From the NCBI RefSeq assembly GCF_002979755.1, contig NZ_PCPP01000001.1, forward strand, positions 838,665 to 902,664: 64,000 bases of DNA, written 5' to 3'. The notes under the pieces were generated by a model, which had not been told where the DNA came from, ran no database searches, and was given only the letters and a program-made list of their open reading frames with translations. The translations under genes were made by a program, and so were the position numbers. This DNA is from Chryseobacterium culicis (GTDB lineage: Bacteria; Bacteroidota; Bacteroidia; Flavobacteriales; Weeksellaceae). Below are positions 48,995 to 58,747 of this stretch, one piece after another (position 1 is the first letter of the stretch; every line of letters begins with the position of its first letter).

Positions 48995-50113
48995 ATGAAC
49001 ACCATTTCAATCATCGGAGCAGGAATCGGCGGACTTACCCTCGGAAATGTACTGAAACAGCATCAATATGATTTTACCATCTACGAATCTGCCCCAGAAA
49101 TAAAACCTGTAGGCGCCGGAATTATGATGGCCGTCAATGCAATGCAGGTTTTTGACCGTTTGGGTTTAAAAGAAAAAATTGAAAATGCGGGTAATAAAAT
49201 TCACAGAATTGTTATCGCTGATGAATCTCTGAGAACTATTTCAAAAACAGAAATTTTAGACCTGGAAACTCAGTACAACTCTTGCAATGTTGCTATTCAC
49301 CGGGCAGAGCTTCAGAAAATTCTGGCAGAAAATTTAAATCCCGGTTCTATACATCTGAACCATTCATTACAAAAAATAAGAAAAGAGGAAAACTATATTT
49401 TAGATTTTGAAAATGGAAACCAGATTGAAAGTAGAATTGTTTTTGGAGCAGACGGCATAAAATCTCCTATCCGCAATCAGATTTTAAAAACAGGAACTAT
49501 ACGGAATTCCGGACAGAAATGCTGGCGTGGTCTGGTGGAATTCGACTTACCTGAGAAACACCATCAGGAAGCTTTTGAGATGTGGGGAAAAGGAAAACGG
49601 TTCGGTTTCGTAAAAATTTCTGATAAAAAAGTGTACTGGTACGCCTGCGTCAATGAGAAAAGTTTTGGCAGATATCAGGGAATTGCGGAGATTTTTCATG
49701 ATTTTGATCCTTTGGTTTTACAACTTATTAAGGCTACGGCCAATGAAAATATTATTTGTAATACCATATCAGACCTCGCTCCTATTCCTCAATGGCATGC
49801 TGAAAACCTCTGCCTGATTGGAGATGCAGCCCACGCAACGACACCTAATATGGGACAGGGTGCCTGCCAGGCAATTGAAGATGCTTATATCATCGGAAAG
49901 CTGCTGGAAAAGAATACTGACTTCAATATGATTTTCGGAAAATTTCAAAATATCAGACGAAAGAAAGTAGATTATATTGTCAATACAAGCCGCAGTATCG
50001 GAAAGGTTTCTCAATGGGAAAGAGGAAATTCAATACGAAATTTTCTGATAGGACTGATTCCTGAAAGTATCAATCAAAAAATGGCAAAAAAAATTATAGA
50101 ACTGGAAATGTAG
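48995..50113 (+). CDS. FAD-dependent monooxygenase
   Basis: The start at 48995 gives MNTISIIGAGIGGLTLGNVL, the usual beginning with the GxGxxG Rossmann motif; the longer frame adds eight atypical residues. The 372-residue product carries IVFGADGIKSPIRNQI (DG motif) and LCLIGDAAHATTPNMGQGACQAIEDAY (GD motif), the PHBH-type flavoprotein monooxygenase layout. Members hydroxylate aromatics or epoxidise; TetX-like tetracycline inactivation is possible but no special TetX feature is seen. It is followed after 75 bp by a separate S9 peptidase. Confidence 0.9.
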   Translation: MNTISIIGAGIGGLTLGNVLKQHQYDFTIYESAPEIKPVGAGIMMAVNAMQVFDRLGLKEKIENAGNKIHRIVIADESLRTISKTEILDLETQYNSCNVAIHRAELQKILAENLNPGSIHLNHSLQKIRKEENYILDFENGNQIESRIVFGADGIKSPIRNQILKTGTIRNSGQKCWRGLVEFDLPEKHHQEAFEMWGKGKRFGFVKISDKKVYWYACVNEKSFGRYQGIAEIFHDFDPLVLQLIKATANENIICNTISDLAPIPQWHAENLCLIGDAAHATTPNMGQGACQAIEDAYIIGKLLEKNTDFNMIFGKFQNIRRKKVDYIVNTSRSIGKVSQWERGNSIRNFLIGLIPESINQKMAKKIIELEM

Positions 50114-50188
50114 AGTTTATAATCGTAAGAAAAGATAAAATTTTAAAAATTATATTCGATGTATTAATAACAACTAAAAATTAAAAAC

Positions 50189-52222
50189 ATGAAAAAAATC
50201 TTTTATGTATTGCTCTTACTGATAGGAGTTCATGTGGCACAAGCACAGGAGGTTCCGGTACTGGACAGGGGTTTATTTTTTGGTAACCCTGAAATTGCCG
50301 GAGGACAGTTGAGCCCGGATGGAAAATGGATTTCATTTATGAAAGAATATGGCGGTATCATGAATATATGGGTAAAAAAAATTGATGAGCCCTTTGAAAA
50401 AGCCCGTCCATTAACAGACAGTAAACGCCCAATGAGTGGCTACTTCTGGACAGAAGACGGAAAATACATTCTGTATGTAAAAGATAGTAATGGTGATGAA
50501 AACATGAATATTTTTGCAGTAGATCCTATGGCTAAAGCAAAGAATGGAGTTCCGGAATCAAGGAATTTAACTCCACTTAAGGAAGTAACTGCAAATATTT
50601 ATCTGGCAAGCAGAAAAGATCCTGACTTGCTGATGATTGGACTGAATAATCGTGATAAAGCATGGCATGATTTATATTCATTGAAAATTTCTACAGGAGA
50701 ACTGAAAAAGATCTACGAGAATACAGACCGTATCACAAGCTATAATTTTGACTGGGATGAAAAACTGAGAGTACTGTCGAAAACTGATGATAAAGGAACC
50801 ACACAGTTCTTTTACAAAGAAGGAGATAAACTGACTCCTATTTACGAAACACTGGTAACGGAAAATGCTTATATCTCTAACTGGAATGAAGATAATTCTA
50901 AGTTTTATCTGGTGACCAATAAAGGAGATCTTGACAAGTCTACCTTATTCCTGATGGATCCCAAAACCAAACAAATCACCAAAGTAGAAAGCGACCCTAA
51001 AGATAAAGTAGATTTCGGAGGGCTTTTTCTGGACAGAAATACCAGAAAGATGATCTACACCTCTTACACCGGAGATAAAACAGAATATTACTGGAAAGAT
51101 AAAACATGGGAGGAAAATTATAAATTTCTGCAAAGTAAGTTTCCTGGAAGAGAAGTTAATTTTTCAAGCTCTACCAATGATTATTCTAAATCCTTAGTTG
51201 CTGTTGGAGGTGCTCAATATGCTTCTGAAGCCTATTTCTTTGATGCAAAGACAAAACAGCTGATTTTCCAGTATACACCAAGAACAGAATTGAAAAAAGT
51301 TGAAAAATACCTGGCTGCAATGACTCCTATCAGCTATAAAAGCAGTGATGGTCTTGAAATTCCGGCTTATCTGACTTTACCTGTAGGTTCATCCGGCAAA
51401 AATGTTCCTGTAGTCGTATTGGTTCATGGAGGCCCGAAAGGACCAAGGGATTACTGGGGATATAACTCAACAGTACAGTTTCTGGCCAACAGAGGATATG
51501 CAGTATTACAGCCCAACTTCAGAGCAAGCGGCGGATATGGTAAAAAGTTCCAGAATGGCGGAGATCTTCAGTGGGGAAAACTGATGCAGGATGATATCAC
51601 CTGGGGTGTTAAATACCTTATCGATCAGGGAATTGCAGACAAAAGCAAAGTAGTGATCATGGGAGGAAGCTACGGTGGATATGCAACACTGGCCGGTTTA
51701 GCATTCACTCCGGATGTATATGCTGCAGGAGTAGATATTGTAGGACCAAGTAACCTATTTACGTTACTGAATTCTGTTCCTGCTTATTGGGAGGCCGCAC
51801 GTGCTTTCCTGTATGGTATGGTAGGTGATCCTAAGACAGAGGATGGTAAAAAACGTATGCATGATGCCAGTCCATTGTTCAGTGTAGATAAAATCAATAA
51901 ACCCTTACTGATTGTTCAGGGAGCCAATGATCCGAGAGTAAAGCAGGCAGAAGCAGATCAGATTGTCATTGCTCTTCGCGATAAAGGTAAAAAGGTGAAT
52001 TATATTTTGGCAGATGATGAAGGCCACGGATTCCGTAAACCTGTAAACAGCATGGCGATGTATGCTGAAACAGAGAAATTCCTTGCTGAAGTAATTGGAG
52101 GAAGATATCAGAAAGAGATGCCTGAAAATGTGGCAAAACGTCTGAAGGAAATGACGGTTGATATTTCAAAAGTAACATATACTCCGGCAAAAACTGAAAA
52201 AGCTACAGGAGCTTCTAAATAA
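50189..52222 (+). CDS. S9-family serine peptidase (prolyl oligopeptidase type)
   Basis: The 677-residue exported enzyme has a signal peptide (about 1-19, VAQAQ). An N-terminal beta-propeller follows (about 25-370, repeats with [28 protein letters not shown]), then a C-terminal alpha/beta hydrolase (about 390-645). The triad is Ser494 (GGSYGG), Asp581 (GANDPRV) and His613 (DEGHGF). Such periplasmic S9 enzymes cleave peptides, often at Pro or dipeptide ends; the specificity class is not clear. A TATATTCG box at 50151-50158 is a possible -7. Confidence 0.92.
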   Translation: MKKIFYVLLLLIGVHVAQAQEVPVLDRGLFFGNPEIAGGQLSPDGKWISFMKEYGGIMNIWVKKIDEPFEKARPLTDSKRPMSGYFWTEDGKYILYVKDSNGDENMNIFAVDPMAKAKNGVPESRNLTPLKEVTANIYLASRKDPDLLMIGLNNRDKAWHDLYSLKISTGELKKIYENTDRITSYNFDWDEKLRVLSKTDDKGTTQFFYKEGDKLTPIYETLVTENAYISNWNEDNSKFYLVTNKGDLDKSTLFLMDPKTKQITKVESDPKDKVDFGGLFLDRNTRKMIYTSYTGDKTEYYWKDKTWEENYKFLQSKFPGREVNFSSSTNDYSKSLVAVGGAQYASEAYFFDAKTKQLIFQYTPRTELKKVEKYLAAMTPISYKSSDGLEIPAYLTLPVGSSGKNVPVVVLVHGGPKGPRDYWGYNSTVQFLANRGYAVLQPNFRASGGYGKKFQNGGDLQWGKLMQDDITWGVKYLIDQGIADKSKVVIMGGSYGGYATLAGLAFTPDVYAAGVDIVGPSNLFTLLNSVPAYWEAARAFLYGMVGDPKTEDGKKRMHDASPLFSVDKINKPLLIVQGANDPRVKQAEADQIVIALRDKGKKVNYILADDEGHGFRKPVNSMAMYAETEKFLAEVIGGRYQKEMPENVAKRLKEMTVDISKVTYTPAKTEKATGASK

Positions 52223-52243
52223 AAGCACTTGTATCAATTATAT

Positions 52244-52275
52244 AAAGCCATCTCGTGAAAATGAGGTGGTTTTTG
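52244..52275 (+). terminator. Terminator after the S9 peptidase gene
   Basis: The stem CCATCTCGT/ATGAGGTGG with loop GAAA (two wobble pairs) is followed by TTTTTGTTTTTT. Confidence 0.8.
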
Positions 52276-52320
52276 TTTTTTAGCCAAAATCATGAATTTT
52301 AAAATTTGTACGAAAATATG

Positions 52321-52497
52321 TAAAACGCAAAGGTTTCACTTTTGAATAGTAAAATTTTAAGGGAGCAAAGCAAGAATCAATTTCATTGATTTTTCTAAGC
52401 GAATGTATTACTTAAGCTTCATCCGCAACAAAGTCGCCGCTCTTTGCCTCCTAAAATTAAACATTTCAATTATCTATTCTTTGCGTTAAAAAAAATC
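52321..52497. repeat. Long imperfect palindromic intergenic repeat (CTTTGC type)
   Basis: Outer arms AACGCAAAG/CTTTGCGTT (52324-52332, 52479-52487) and inner arms ATTTTAAGGGAGCAAAG/CTTTGCCTCCTAAAAT (52354-52370, 52442-52457) make a nested palindrome of about 165 bp around a 70-bp centre. Its right half recurs at 32739-32820. It fills most of the 349-bp gap between two converging genes; no ORF. It looks like a dispersed chromosomal repeat family (REP/BIME-like). Confidence 0.75.
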
Positions 52498-52523
52498 ACC
52501 TATAACGAGTATTTACCTGACTA

Positions 52524-52553
52524 AAAAAGCTGCCTCAATGAGACAGCTTTTTG
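52524..52553 (-). terminator. Terminator of the copper operon
   Basis: The stem AAAAAGCTG-CTC / GAG-CAGCTTTTT (one internal mismatch, loop AAT) lies just 3' of the minus-strand multicopper oxidase gene and has A/T tracts on both sides. Confidence 0.8.
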
Positions 52554-52571
52554 AATATAATTTAGTTTTAT

Positions 52572-55250
52572 TTAATAAGTTAAGGTAACACCTGCACCCC
52601 AGCCCATTTCATTATCATAATTTCCGGAAAGGGATAGCCATTTCTGAACAATGTATCTCACCCCTGTTGAGAATTCACCATCTGAATTGACGCTGAAGTT
52701 TCCTCTCAGTCTTCTGGAAAGCGGTATATCTTCACGACTCAGCTCTAACAATACTTTCCCGTTTTGATCAACACTTGCATCAGCGGTAATCAACATTGGC
52801 AATACGTACTGCATACCCACCATAAATGCCAATCTGTTTTTTGAGGCTTTCTGCTGTCCGAACCAGGTCTTTTTGCCAAGGAAATCCATTCCCATATCTT
52901 CTGCCATCTGTCTCTCCATGATCTCGTGATTCTTTTGAACCCTGAATCCTGCATAAGGAAGTGCCCATTGGAATTTTCCTAAGAAGCGTCCTACTTTTGC
53001 ACTTCCCTCGAAATGATCAAAATTCCAGTTGGAGTGAAACTCATTCAGGTTTGCCCATCTGGGTCCGAACATTGTCATGGTTTCTGCATGAATCTTATTG
53101 CTTGCTATATCCAGCATTGCCATTGAACTGGTCATTTTATTATCCTGAATAAAGTTTTTCCAGGCCAGTTTTCTATTGGGTAGCTGAGGATTAGGTTTTG
53201 AATTTTCATAACTGAAGATTCTTCCCATTCCTGCCATCATATGGTACAGGATATGACAGTGGAAGAACCAGTCACCATCCTGATTGGCTGCAAACTCAAT
53301 GGTCACCGTTTCCATCGGCATAATATCCACTACATTTTTCAGTGGAGAATATTCTCCTTTTGCATTGATTAATCTGAAATCATGACCGTGAAGATGCATT
53401 GGGTGGCGCATCATAGAATTGTTATACATTTTAACTCTAAGAACTTCTCCTTTTTTGATCAGAATCTTATCCGTCTCCGTTACGGTTTTATTGTCCAGCG
53501 TCCACAGATAATGATTCATATTTCCTTCCAGTGTAAATTTCATTTCACGGAGGCTGTCTGTAGGAAGAATCGTTTTTTCCGGAGATTTTAAGATATTATA
53601 AGACAATCTTTTGATTGTTTTTTCTTCTTTCATATCCATTTCTGAATGTTGAGAATGATCCTCTTTTTTATCTTCTTTGGTTTTTATTCCCATCATCTCA
53701 TTGATATGTTTTGCTGTAGTTTTTCTTTGATTTTCAGATAATTCCGGGTACATTACTTCATTCATATCCATCATCTGATTTCCCATCGTCATATTCATCG
53801 GTTTCATATTTCCGCTCATCTCCATCATGCCGTTCATCATTTTCATTCCTTCAAATAGCATCAGCCTTGGAAGGTTGGGAGCTTCCATCTTTTCGCCTGA
53901 ACCCAGCCAAAGGGAAGCATGCCCTATCCTGTCCTCTGAAGTAGCTCTGAATTCAAAACTTTTATTTTCAGGAATGGTGACTTCTATGTCATACGTTTCA
54001 GAAACTCCTACAATCAGACGGTCAACCTCTACGGGTACCACATCATTACCGTCATTTCCTACTACTTTTATCTTTCCGCCTCCATAATTCAGCCAAAAAT
54101 AAGTAGATGAACCTCCGTTGGCTACTCTGAGTCTCACTTTATCTCCAGCTTTTAAATTTGAATAACCCGAGCTGGGAACTCCGTTAATCAAAAATTTATC
54201 ATAATAGACATCACTCACATCCATGGCTTCCATCCTCTTCCATTCATTCAGGGCTTTTGTTCCAAAATTTCCGGATTTAATGGCTTCCCAATAACTCTGT
54301 ACTGCATTTTTCTTTACCGCATACCAGTCAGTATTGGCCATATGAAGTCTTCTTGCAATCTGCATCGGATCATCATCGCTCCAATCTCCCAGCAATACAG
54401 GAATTTCAGCATTGTATTCCGTTTTGGGTTCACCTTCTCTTTTTTTGAACACCAAAATACCATTCATTCCTATCTGCTCCTGAAGGGCTTCGTGAGAATG
54501 GTACCAATAGGTTCCGTTTTGAGAAACTGTGAATTTGTACAGATGGGTTTCTCCGGGTTTTACAGGTTTTGTCGTAAGGTAGGGAACTCCGTCATGTTCA
54601 TTGGGAAGAATCACACCGTGCCAGTGAAGCCCTGTATTTTCCTTAAGCATATTGTGAAGATAAATCTCAGCGGTATCTCCTTCCGTAAAATATAAGGTTG
54701 GAGACTGGAGTTTACCGTTGATTGCAATTGCCCTTCTGTTTTTTCCGGTGAAATTGACAATGGTATCTTTTACATACAGATCATAACGAACTGTTTTTCC
54801 TCCGAAGGTAATTCTTCCATTTTCAGAATTTCTTTTTAAAACAGAACCTTCTGCCTTCGGTTTATCAGTATGTGAATGATCCTCTTTCTCCTCAAGTTCC
54901 ATCCCGCATTTAGGACATTTTCCCGGCTTGTCTGAAACTACTTCCGGATGCATTGGACATGCATAACTATTTGCATTTTTATTATCTATTTTTTCGACTT
55001 TACCCTTATTTATTTTTGTTTCTGAGGGTTTTATTTTTGTTTCTGCTGTAGATTTCGCTTCCGGTTTCACCGCTGCTTTTGACTTTAGGGCAACAGTTTT
55101 CTTCTCTAGAGTCATTCCGCATTTCGGGCAGTCTCCAGGTTGAGAGGACACCACTTCTGGGTGCATCGGACAAGTATAAAGGTTTTTTGTTGTTTGAGCG
55201 AAAGTAAATACAGAGAACAAAAGTACCAGAAACATTATTATCTTTTTCAT
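52572..55250 (-). CDS. Heavy-metal-binding/multicopper oxidase/CopB-like fusion
   Basis: The start at 55250 (MKKIIMFLVLLFSVFTFAQ) gives a clean signal peptide, 892 residues. Two heavy-metal-binding domains come first (about 25-50 and 102-127; CPMHPEVV...PKCGM). A laccase-type multicopper oxidase follows (about 160-660) with all copper motifs: HWHG, WYHSH, HPMHLHGH and HCHILYHMMAGM. It contains a Met-rich insert (about 475-510) as in CueO/PcoA. The last ~220 residues (SSMAMLDIASNKIHAETMTMFG onwards, ending in a beta-strand GAGVTLTY) resemble CopB-type outer-membrane barrel proteins. It probably oxidises Cu(I) and handles copper at the outer membrane. It ends a copper operon. Confidence 0.87.
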   Translation of the reverse strand: MKKIIMFLVLLFSVFTFAQTTKNLYTCPMHPEVVSSQPGDCPKCGMTLEKKTVALKSKAAVKPEAKSTAETKIKPSETKINKGKVEKIDNKNANSYACPMHPEVVSDKPGKCPKCGMELEEKEDHSHTDKPKAEGSVLKRNSENGRITFGGKTVRYDLYVKDTIVNFTGKNRRAIAINGKLQSPTLYFTEGDTAEIYLHNMLKENTGLHWHGVILPNEHDGVPYLTTKPVKPGETHLYKFTVSQNGTYWYHSHEALQEQIGMNGILVFKKREGEPKTEYNAEIPVLLGDWSDDDPMQIARRLHMANTDWYAVKKNAVQSYWEAIKSGNFGTKALNEWKRMEAMDVSDVYYDKFLINGVPSSGYSNLKAGDKVRLRVANGGSSTYFWLNYGGGKIKVVGNDGNDVVPVEVDRLIVGVSETYDIEVTIPENKSFEFRATSEDRIGHASLWLGSGEKMEAPNLPRLMLFEGMKMMNGMMEMSGNMKPMNMTMGNQMMDMNEVMYPELSENQRKTTAKHINEMMGIKTKEDKKEDHSQHSEMDMKEEKTIKRLSYNILKSPEKTILPTDSLREMKFTLEGNMNHYLWTLDNKTVTETDKILIKKGEVLRVKMYNNSMMRHPMHLHGHDFRLINAKGEYSPLKNVVDIMPMETVTIEFAANQDGDWFFHCHILYHMMAGMGRIFSYENSKPNPQLPNRKLAWKNFIQDNKMTSSMAMLDIASNKIHAETMTMFGPRWANLNEFHSNWNFDHFEGSAKVGRFLGKFQWALPYAGFRVQKNHEIMERQMAEDMGMDFLGKKTWFGQQKASKNRLAFMVGMQYVLPMLITADASVDQNGKVLLELSREDIPLSRRLRGNFSVNSDGEFSTGVRYIVQKWLSLSGNYDNEMGWGAGVTLTY

Positions 55251-55338
55251 AATATTTCGAACTTTTAGAAGTCGCACAGCTTAAAGTTAATTATAATTTA
55301 AGCCATGCAACTTATTATTTTAAAGAATAGTACGGTAA

Positions 55339-55812
55339 TTATTTAATTTCCGACTTTACACTTCCACATGAAAGCATAGACTTTCCGTAATAGGGATTAA
55401 CGATCTGTTTTTCATCGCTTAGCCAGCTTCCGTCCGCCATTGGGCAATATTGAACGTATACTGGTTTATCAGAAAGTTTAAACTGCTTGGTTAAAGCAAT
55501 CATATTGTCTGAAAGATTTAAAAAAGTTTCTCTTTGTGCAGCAACATTTCTTGCATCGGAAATAGCAGAAGCATCTTTTCTAAGAACATTGATATTTCCT
55601 TCAGAAACTACTTTATAATCAATCGTAGAAGCTGTTTTAATGAATTCTGTTGCAGCTTTTGAGGTTTTGTCGGCATCATCTGAAGCTAAAGCAGATTTGA
55701 TCGCAATATAATTCTGGTACAGTTTAGAAACCTGAGCATCCTTTTTAGATTGTGCTGATAGTGAAATAACTGAGAATAAAGATAAGGCTGCTGTGATGAT
55801 ATATTTTTTCAT
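55339..55812 (-). CDS. Exported DUF3347 copper-associated protein
   Basis: The 157-residue protein has a signal peptide (about 1-20, LSAQS) and a helical DUF3347 domain (about 28-115). The closing VQYCPMADGSWLSDE...NPYYGKSMLSCGSV motif carries Cys, Met and His-rich features that bind metal in CusB/CusF-like neighbours. In Bacteroidota such proteins accompany copper and silver efflux genes. It lies between the HYC_CC_PP gene and the oxidase fusion in the same direction (88 bp to the latter's start). Confidence 0.88.
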   Translation of the reverse strand: MKKYIITAALSLFSVISLSAQSKKDAQVSKLYQNYIAIKSALASDDADKTSKAATEFIKTASTIDYKVVSEGNINVLRKDASAISDARNVAAQRETFLNLSDNMIALTKQFKLSDKPVYVQYCPMADGSWLSDEKQIVNPYYGKSMLSCGSVKSEIK

Positions 55813-55933
55813 TGTTTTAAATTTTAGAATTAATTTTTAATAAAGAATAAAGGGGAACGCATGTGTAAATGCGTCAGAACATGTTGCCTGTAACACTATA
55901 AAATATAATGATACCAAAAGCGACTGAATAATT

Positions 55934-56314
55934 CTAAATTCTAAAATTACAATGATTGATGTAGATAGGTACAGGCCGATATTCAGGCGGTCCATTGATC
56001 TGAATCTGAGTAAACTTGGTAGCAGAAAAAGACTTGTCAACCACAGTAAACTGGTGTTTCACCGGGATTTCTGAAACTGAACTTAAAAAATCAATGTTCA
56101 GAAGATCAGATTTCTGGGAATCATCTACTTTTACTAGTTTAATCTCTGTTTTGCAGCATCCTTTTTTCTCTTTAACACCGCATTTTGCACAGATATCATC
56201 TACTTTCTGGCTTACAGAAACCAATTCTTTCATACAATAATGAATGCTAAAAGCTGCTCCGGAAGAAAATCCGAAATAGAAAATAGAAAACAATATGGCA
56301 AGAATCTTTTTCAT
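55934..56314 (-). CDS. HYC_CC_PP family exported protein
   Basis: The 126-residue protein has a signal peptide (about 1-20) and the three signatures of this Bacteroidota family: HYC near 25-27 (SIHYCMKELV), a Cys cluster CAKCGVKEKKGCC near 41-53, and a PP near the end (INGPPEYRPVPIYINHCNFRI). The Cys/His pattern suggests a copper-binding envelope protein. It is first in the copper operon, behind a TACCTTTG -7 box (56324-56331). Confidence 0.85.
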   Translation of the reverse strand: MKKILAILFSIFYFGFSSGAAFSIHYCMKELVSVSQKVDDICAKCGVKEKKGCCKTEIKLVKVDDSQKSDLLNIDFLSSVSEIPVKHQFTVVDKSFSATKFTQIQINGPPEYRPVPIYINHCNFRI

Positions 56315-56323
56315 TGGTAAGAC

Positions 56324-56377
56324 AAAGGTAAAAATATCTCTGAAACCGTTGTTATAGAATTTGGTAATGTTGTTATA
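56324..56377 (-). promoter_or_regulatory. Promoter and tandem 9-mers upstream of the copper operon
   Basis: TACCTTTG on the minus strand (plus 56324-56331) is an exact -7 box. Upstream of it the 9-mer GTTGTTATA (plus strand) occurs twice, at 56348-56356 and 56369-56377, exactly 21 bp apart, about two helical turns. Such spacing suits a dimeric or tandem regulator. Confidence 0.5.
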
Positions 56378-56393
56378 AAATTCAGGAAAATGA

Positions 56394-56423
56394 AAAAGCT
56401 TCCGAAAATTTCCGAAAGCTTTT
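56394..56423 (-). terminator. Terminator-like hairpin between TonB receptor and copper operon
   Basis: An 8-bp stem AAAAGCTT/AAGCTTTT (56394-56401, 56416-56423) with a 14-base loop lies 3' of no plus-strand gene and upstream of the copper operon. Weak support. Confidence 0.3.
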
Positions 56424-56466
56424 ATTTATTCTTTGAGAGATTACAATCAACCTCATCTTTTAATTT

Positions 56467-58704
56467 TTATAGTTTGAATTCCAGTTTCACATTAAAGAAA
56501 CGTCCTGTAAGACGTACGGGAACAGGATACATATAATTGGTATTATAATCTGTAATCCATTGATTGGCTACCGTATTATTGATGTTAAAGGCGTTGAAAA
56601 CCTGAACACCTAATGTCAGCTCCTCAAAGTTACCCCAGAAACCTGATCTTTTATTTTTTTCTTTCGGATCAATGAATACTTTAGTCAATCCTAAATCTAC
56701 TCTTTTATAGGCAGGAAGAGTCTGCTGGTAATTATAAGCAGAACCAAAGTCCGGCTGTCCGTTGCTATTAAACATTACAGGTGCTCCTGTAGGCAATCCC
56801 ATAGCATAGACTAAAGTAAGATTCACACGCATAGACGGAAAACTTGGCATATAATCCTGATAGAACATAGCAAATCTCAATCTCTGATCCGTAGGTCTCG
56901 GAATATCTCCTCGTCCATCAATATTTTCATATACTCTGGCATAACTCGCAGATAACCATGAATCTACACCTGGTACAAATTCTCCGAATAATCTTGTATC
57001 AATACCGTAGGCATATCCTTTGGAATTATTCTGCCCTGAATAACGAATCCTTACATTATCCATATAATATGGAATCAGGTTATCCATTTTCTTATAATAA
57101 AGTTCTGTAGTCAGCTTAAAGGGTCTGTCATACATCTGGAACTCATAATCGTTGGCAAGAATTACCTGGATAGAACGCTGCGATTTTATATTAGAGTTAA
57201 AATTACCGTCTAAATCTTTGATCTCTTTATAGAAAGGAGACTGATAATAGATTCCCCCTGAAATTTTGAACAACATATCGCTGTCCCAATCCGGTTTAAT
57301 GGCGAACTGAGCTCTTGGGGAGAATATTGTTTCTTTATTAAAACTCCAGTTGGCTACACGTACTCCCGCATTCACGAATACTTTACTGGCTCCCCAGTAG
57401 AACTTTTGAGAATACTGTGCATAGGCAGAAAGCCTTGTAGGCTCAATATTATTTTGTCCGGCAATATAGTAAGCAAGCTTAAGATCCCCTGTAGTTCCGG
57501 TTCTCGGATCAATTATTTCCGGTCTTGGAATACTGTATCCTGCTGCATCTACCAATTTCCATTCATTAGTAAGATCTTTCAGATTCTCTTTTTCATATTT
57601 AAATCCAAACTCAAAATCAGTATTTACATTAGGAGAAAATTTCGCTCTGAACTGTGTTCCGTATGTTCTTACAAATAAGTCATTTCTTGCATGCTCAATC
57701 TGACCTCCAACGTCAAAAGATGTCACAGGCTGCTGTGTCACAGGATCAAAGGTCTGTAATTCATACTGGGACTGTATTGTATAATATTCTCTTTCTCTGT
57801 TCTGATAGGCAAAGGCATCCAATGTAAGCTTCCATTTATCTGTCGGCTTATAGTTCATGGAAAATGTACCCATCATATTTTTATACTGGTCATTTTCTTT
57901 ACCTCCATAGCCTATATTCACGGTAATAGGCTGTTGAAGACTTCCGAACGTAACACTTTTTGCTCTTGGAATCATCTCATAATCATTCTTGGAATAATAT
58001 CCGATGAATGACATCGTGAATTTATCACTCACATGATAATTCAGATAAGACTGGAAATCCCAATACGTTGGGTTAAAATCTGTATCTTCTTTTAAGGTGT
58101 TAAGAACAAGATTGGTATTTCTGTATCTACCGGAAAATAAGGCTGTAAATTTTTTATTTTTAGAAGCCAGACCTGTTGTCAATCTACCTCCAATTAAACT
58201 GGCCTCTCCCGAAAGTTCAAATTTTTCAGGTTCACGGTAATAAATATTTAAAGCAGAAGACATTTTATCACCATACTTGGCTTCAAATCCACCTGCAGAA
58301 AAATTCACTGCAGAAACCATATCCGGATTGATAATACTCATTCCCTCCTGTTGAGAATTTCTGATCAGGAAAGGTCTGTAGATCTCAATATCATTAATGT
58401 AGATAAGGTTTTCGTCATAGTTTCCACCACGAACCATATATTGTGAAGACAGCTCGGTATTGGAGTTTACGGAAGGTAGTGTTTTAAGCAATCCTTCAAT
58501 TCCTCCATTAATAGAAGCTACTGATTTCGCTTCTTTCGCTGAAATTCTTACGTTGGTAAGGTCATTGGTTCTTCCTGTTGCTTTTTTCTGGAAGACAACT
58601 TCCTCTATATCGGTTACTTTAGTGGTCGCTGTATCCTTTTTTCTTTGTTGGGAGAAAATCAGAAAAGGGACCATAAGGCTTAGCGGTAAAACTAGTTTTT
58701 TCAA
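56467..58704 (-). CDS. TonB-dependent outer-membrane receptor
   Basis: The 745-residue receptor has a signal peptide (about 1-19, FLIFSQQ) and a plug domain (about 50-160) with GGIEGLLKTLPSVNSNTELSSQYMVRGG, NDIEIYRPFLIRNSQQEGMSIINPD and FSAGGFEAKYGDKMSSALNI. A long barrel follows, with the terminal aromatic strand FFNVKLEFKL. The ligand is unknown. It lies 43 bp after kdsA in the same direction, so it is probably co-transcribed with that lipopolysaccharide gene; no metal motifs stand out. Confidence 0.9.
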   Translation of the reverse strand: MKKLVLPLSLMVPFLIFSQQRKKDTATTKVTDIEEVVFQKKATGRTNDLTNVRISAKEAKSVASINGGIEGLLKTLPSVNSNTELSSQYMVRGGNYDENLIYINDIEIYRPFLIRNSQQEGMSIINPDMVSAVNFSAGGFEAKYGDKMSSALNIYYREPEKFELSGEASLIGGRLTTGLASKNKKFTALFSGRYRNTNLVLNTLKEDTDFNPTYWDFQSYLNYHVSDKFTMSFIGYYSKNDYEMIPRAKSVTFGSLQQPITVNIGYGGKENDQYKNMMGTFSMNYKPTDKWKLTLDAFAYQNREREYYTIQSQYELQTFDPVTQQPVTSFDVGGQIEHARNDLFVRTYGTQFRAKFSPNVNTDFEFGFKYEKENLKDLTNEWKLVDAAGYSIPRPEIIDPRTGTTGDLKLAYYIAGQNNIEPTRLSAYAQYSQKFYWGASKVFVNAGVRVANWSFNKETIFSPRAQFAIKPDWDSDMLFKISGGIYYQSPFYKEIKDLDGNFNSNIKSQRSIQVILANDYEFQMYDRPFKLTTELYYKKMDNLIPYYMDNVRIRYSGQNNSKGYAYGIDTRLFGEFVPGVDSWLSASYARVYENIDGRGDIPRPTDQRLRFAMFYQDYMPSFPSMRVNLTLVYAMGLPTGAPVMFNSNGQPDFGSAYNYQQTLPAYKRVDLGLTKVFIDPKEKNKRSGFWGNFEELTLGVQVFNAFNINNTVANQWITDYNTNYMYPVPVRLTGRFFNVKLEFKL

Positions 58705-58747
58705 AAGAAATGTTTTAGAATTTCTAAAATTAATGTTTTTTTAACAA

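Noticed and set aside
48995..50113. TetX-type tetracycline-inactivating enzyme
   Set aside because: General PHBH-type motifs only; the substrate-binding signatures of TetX are not recognisable.
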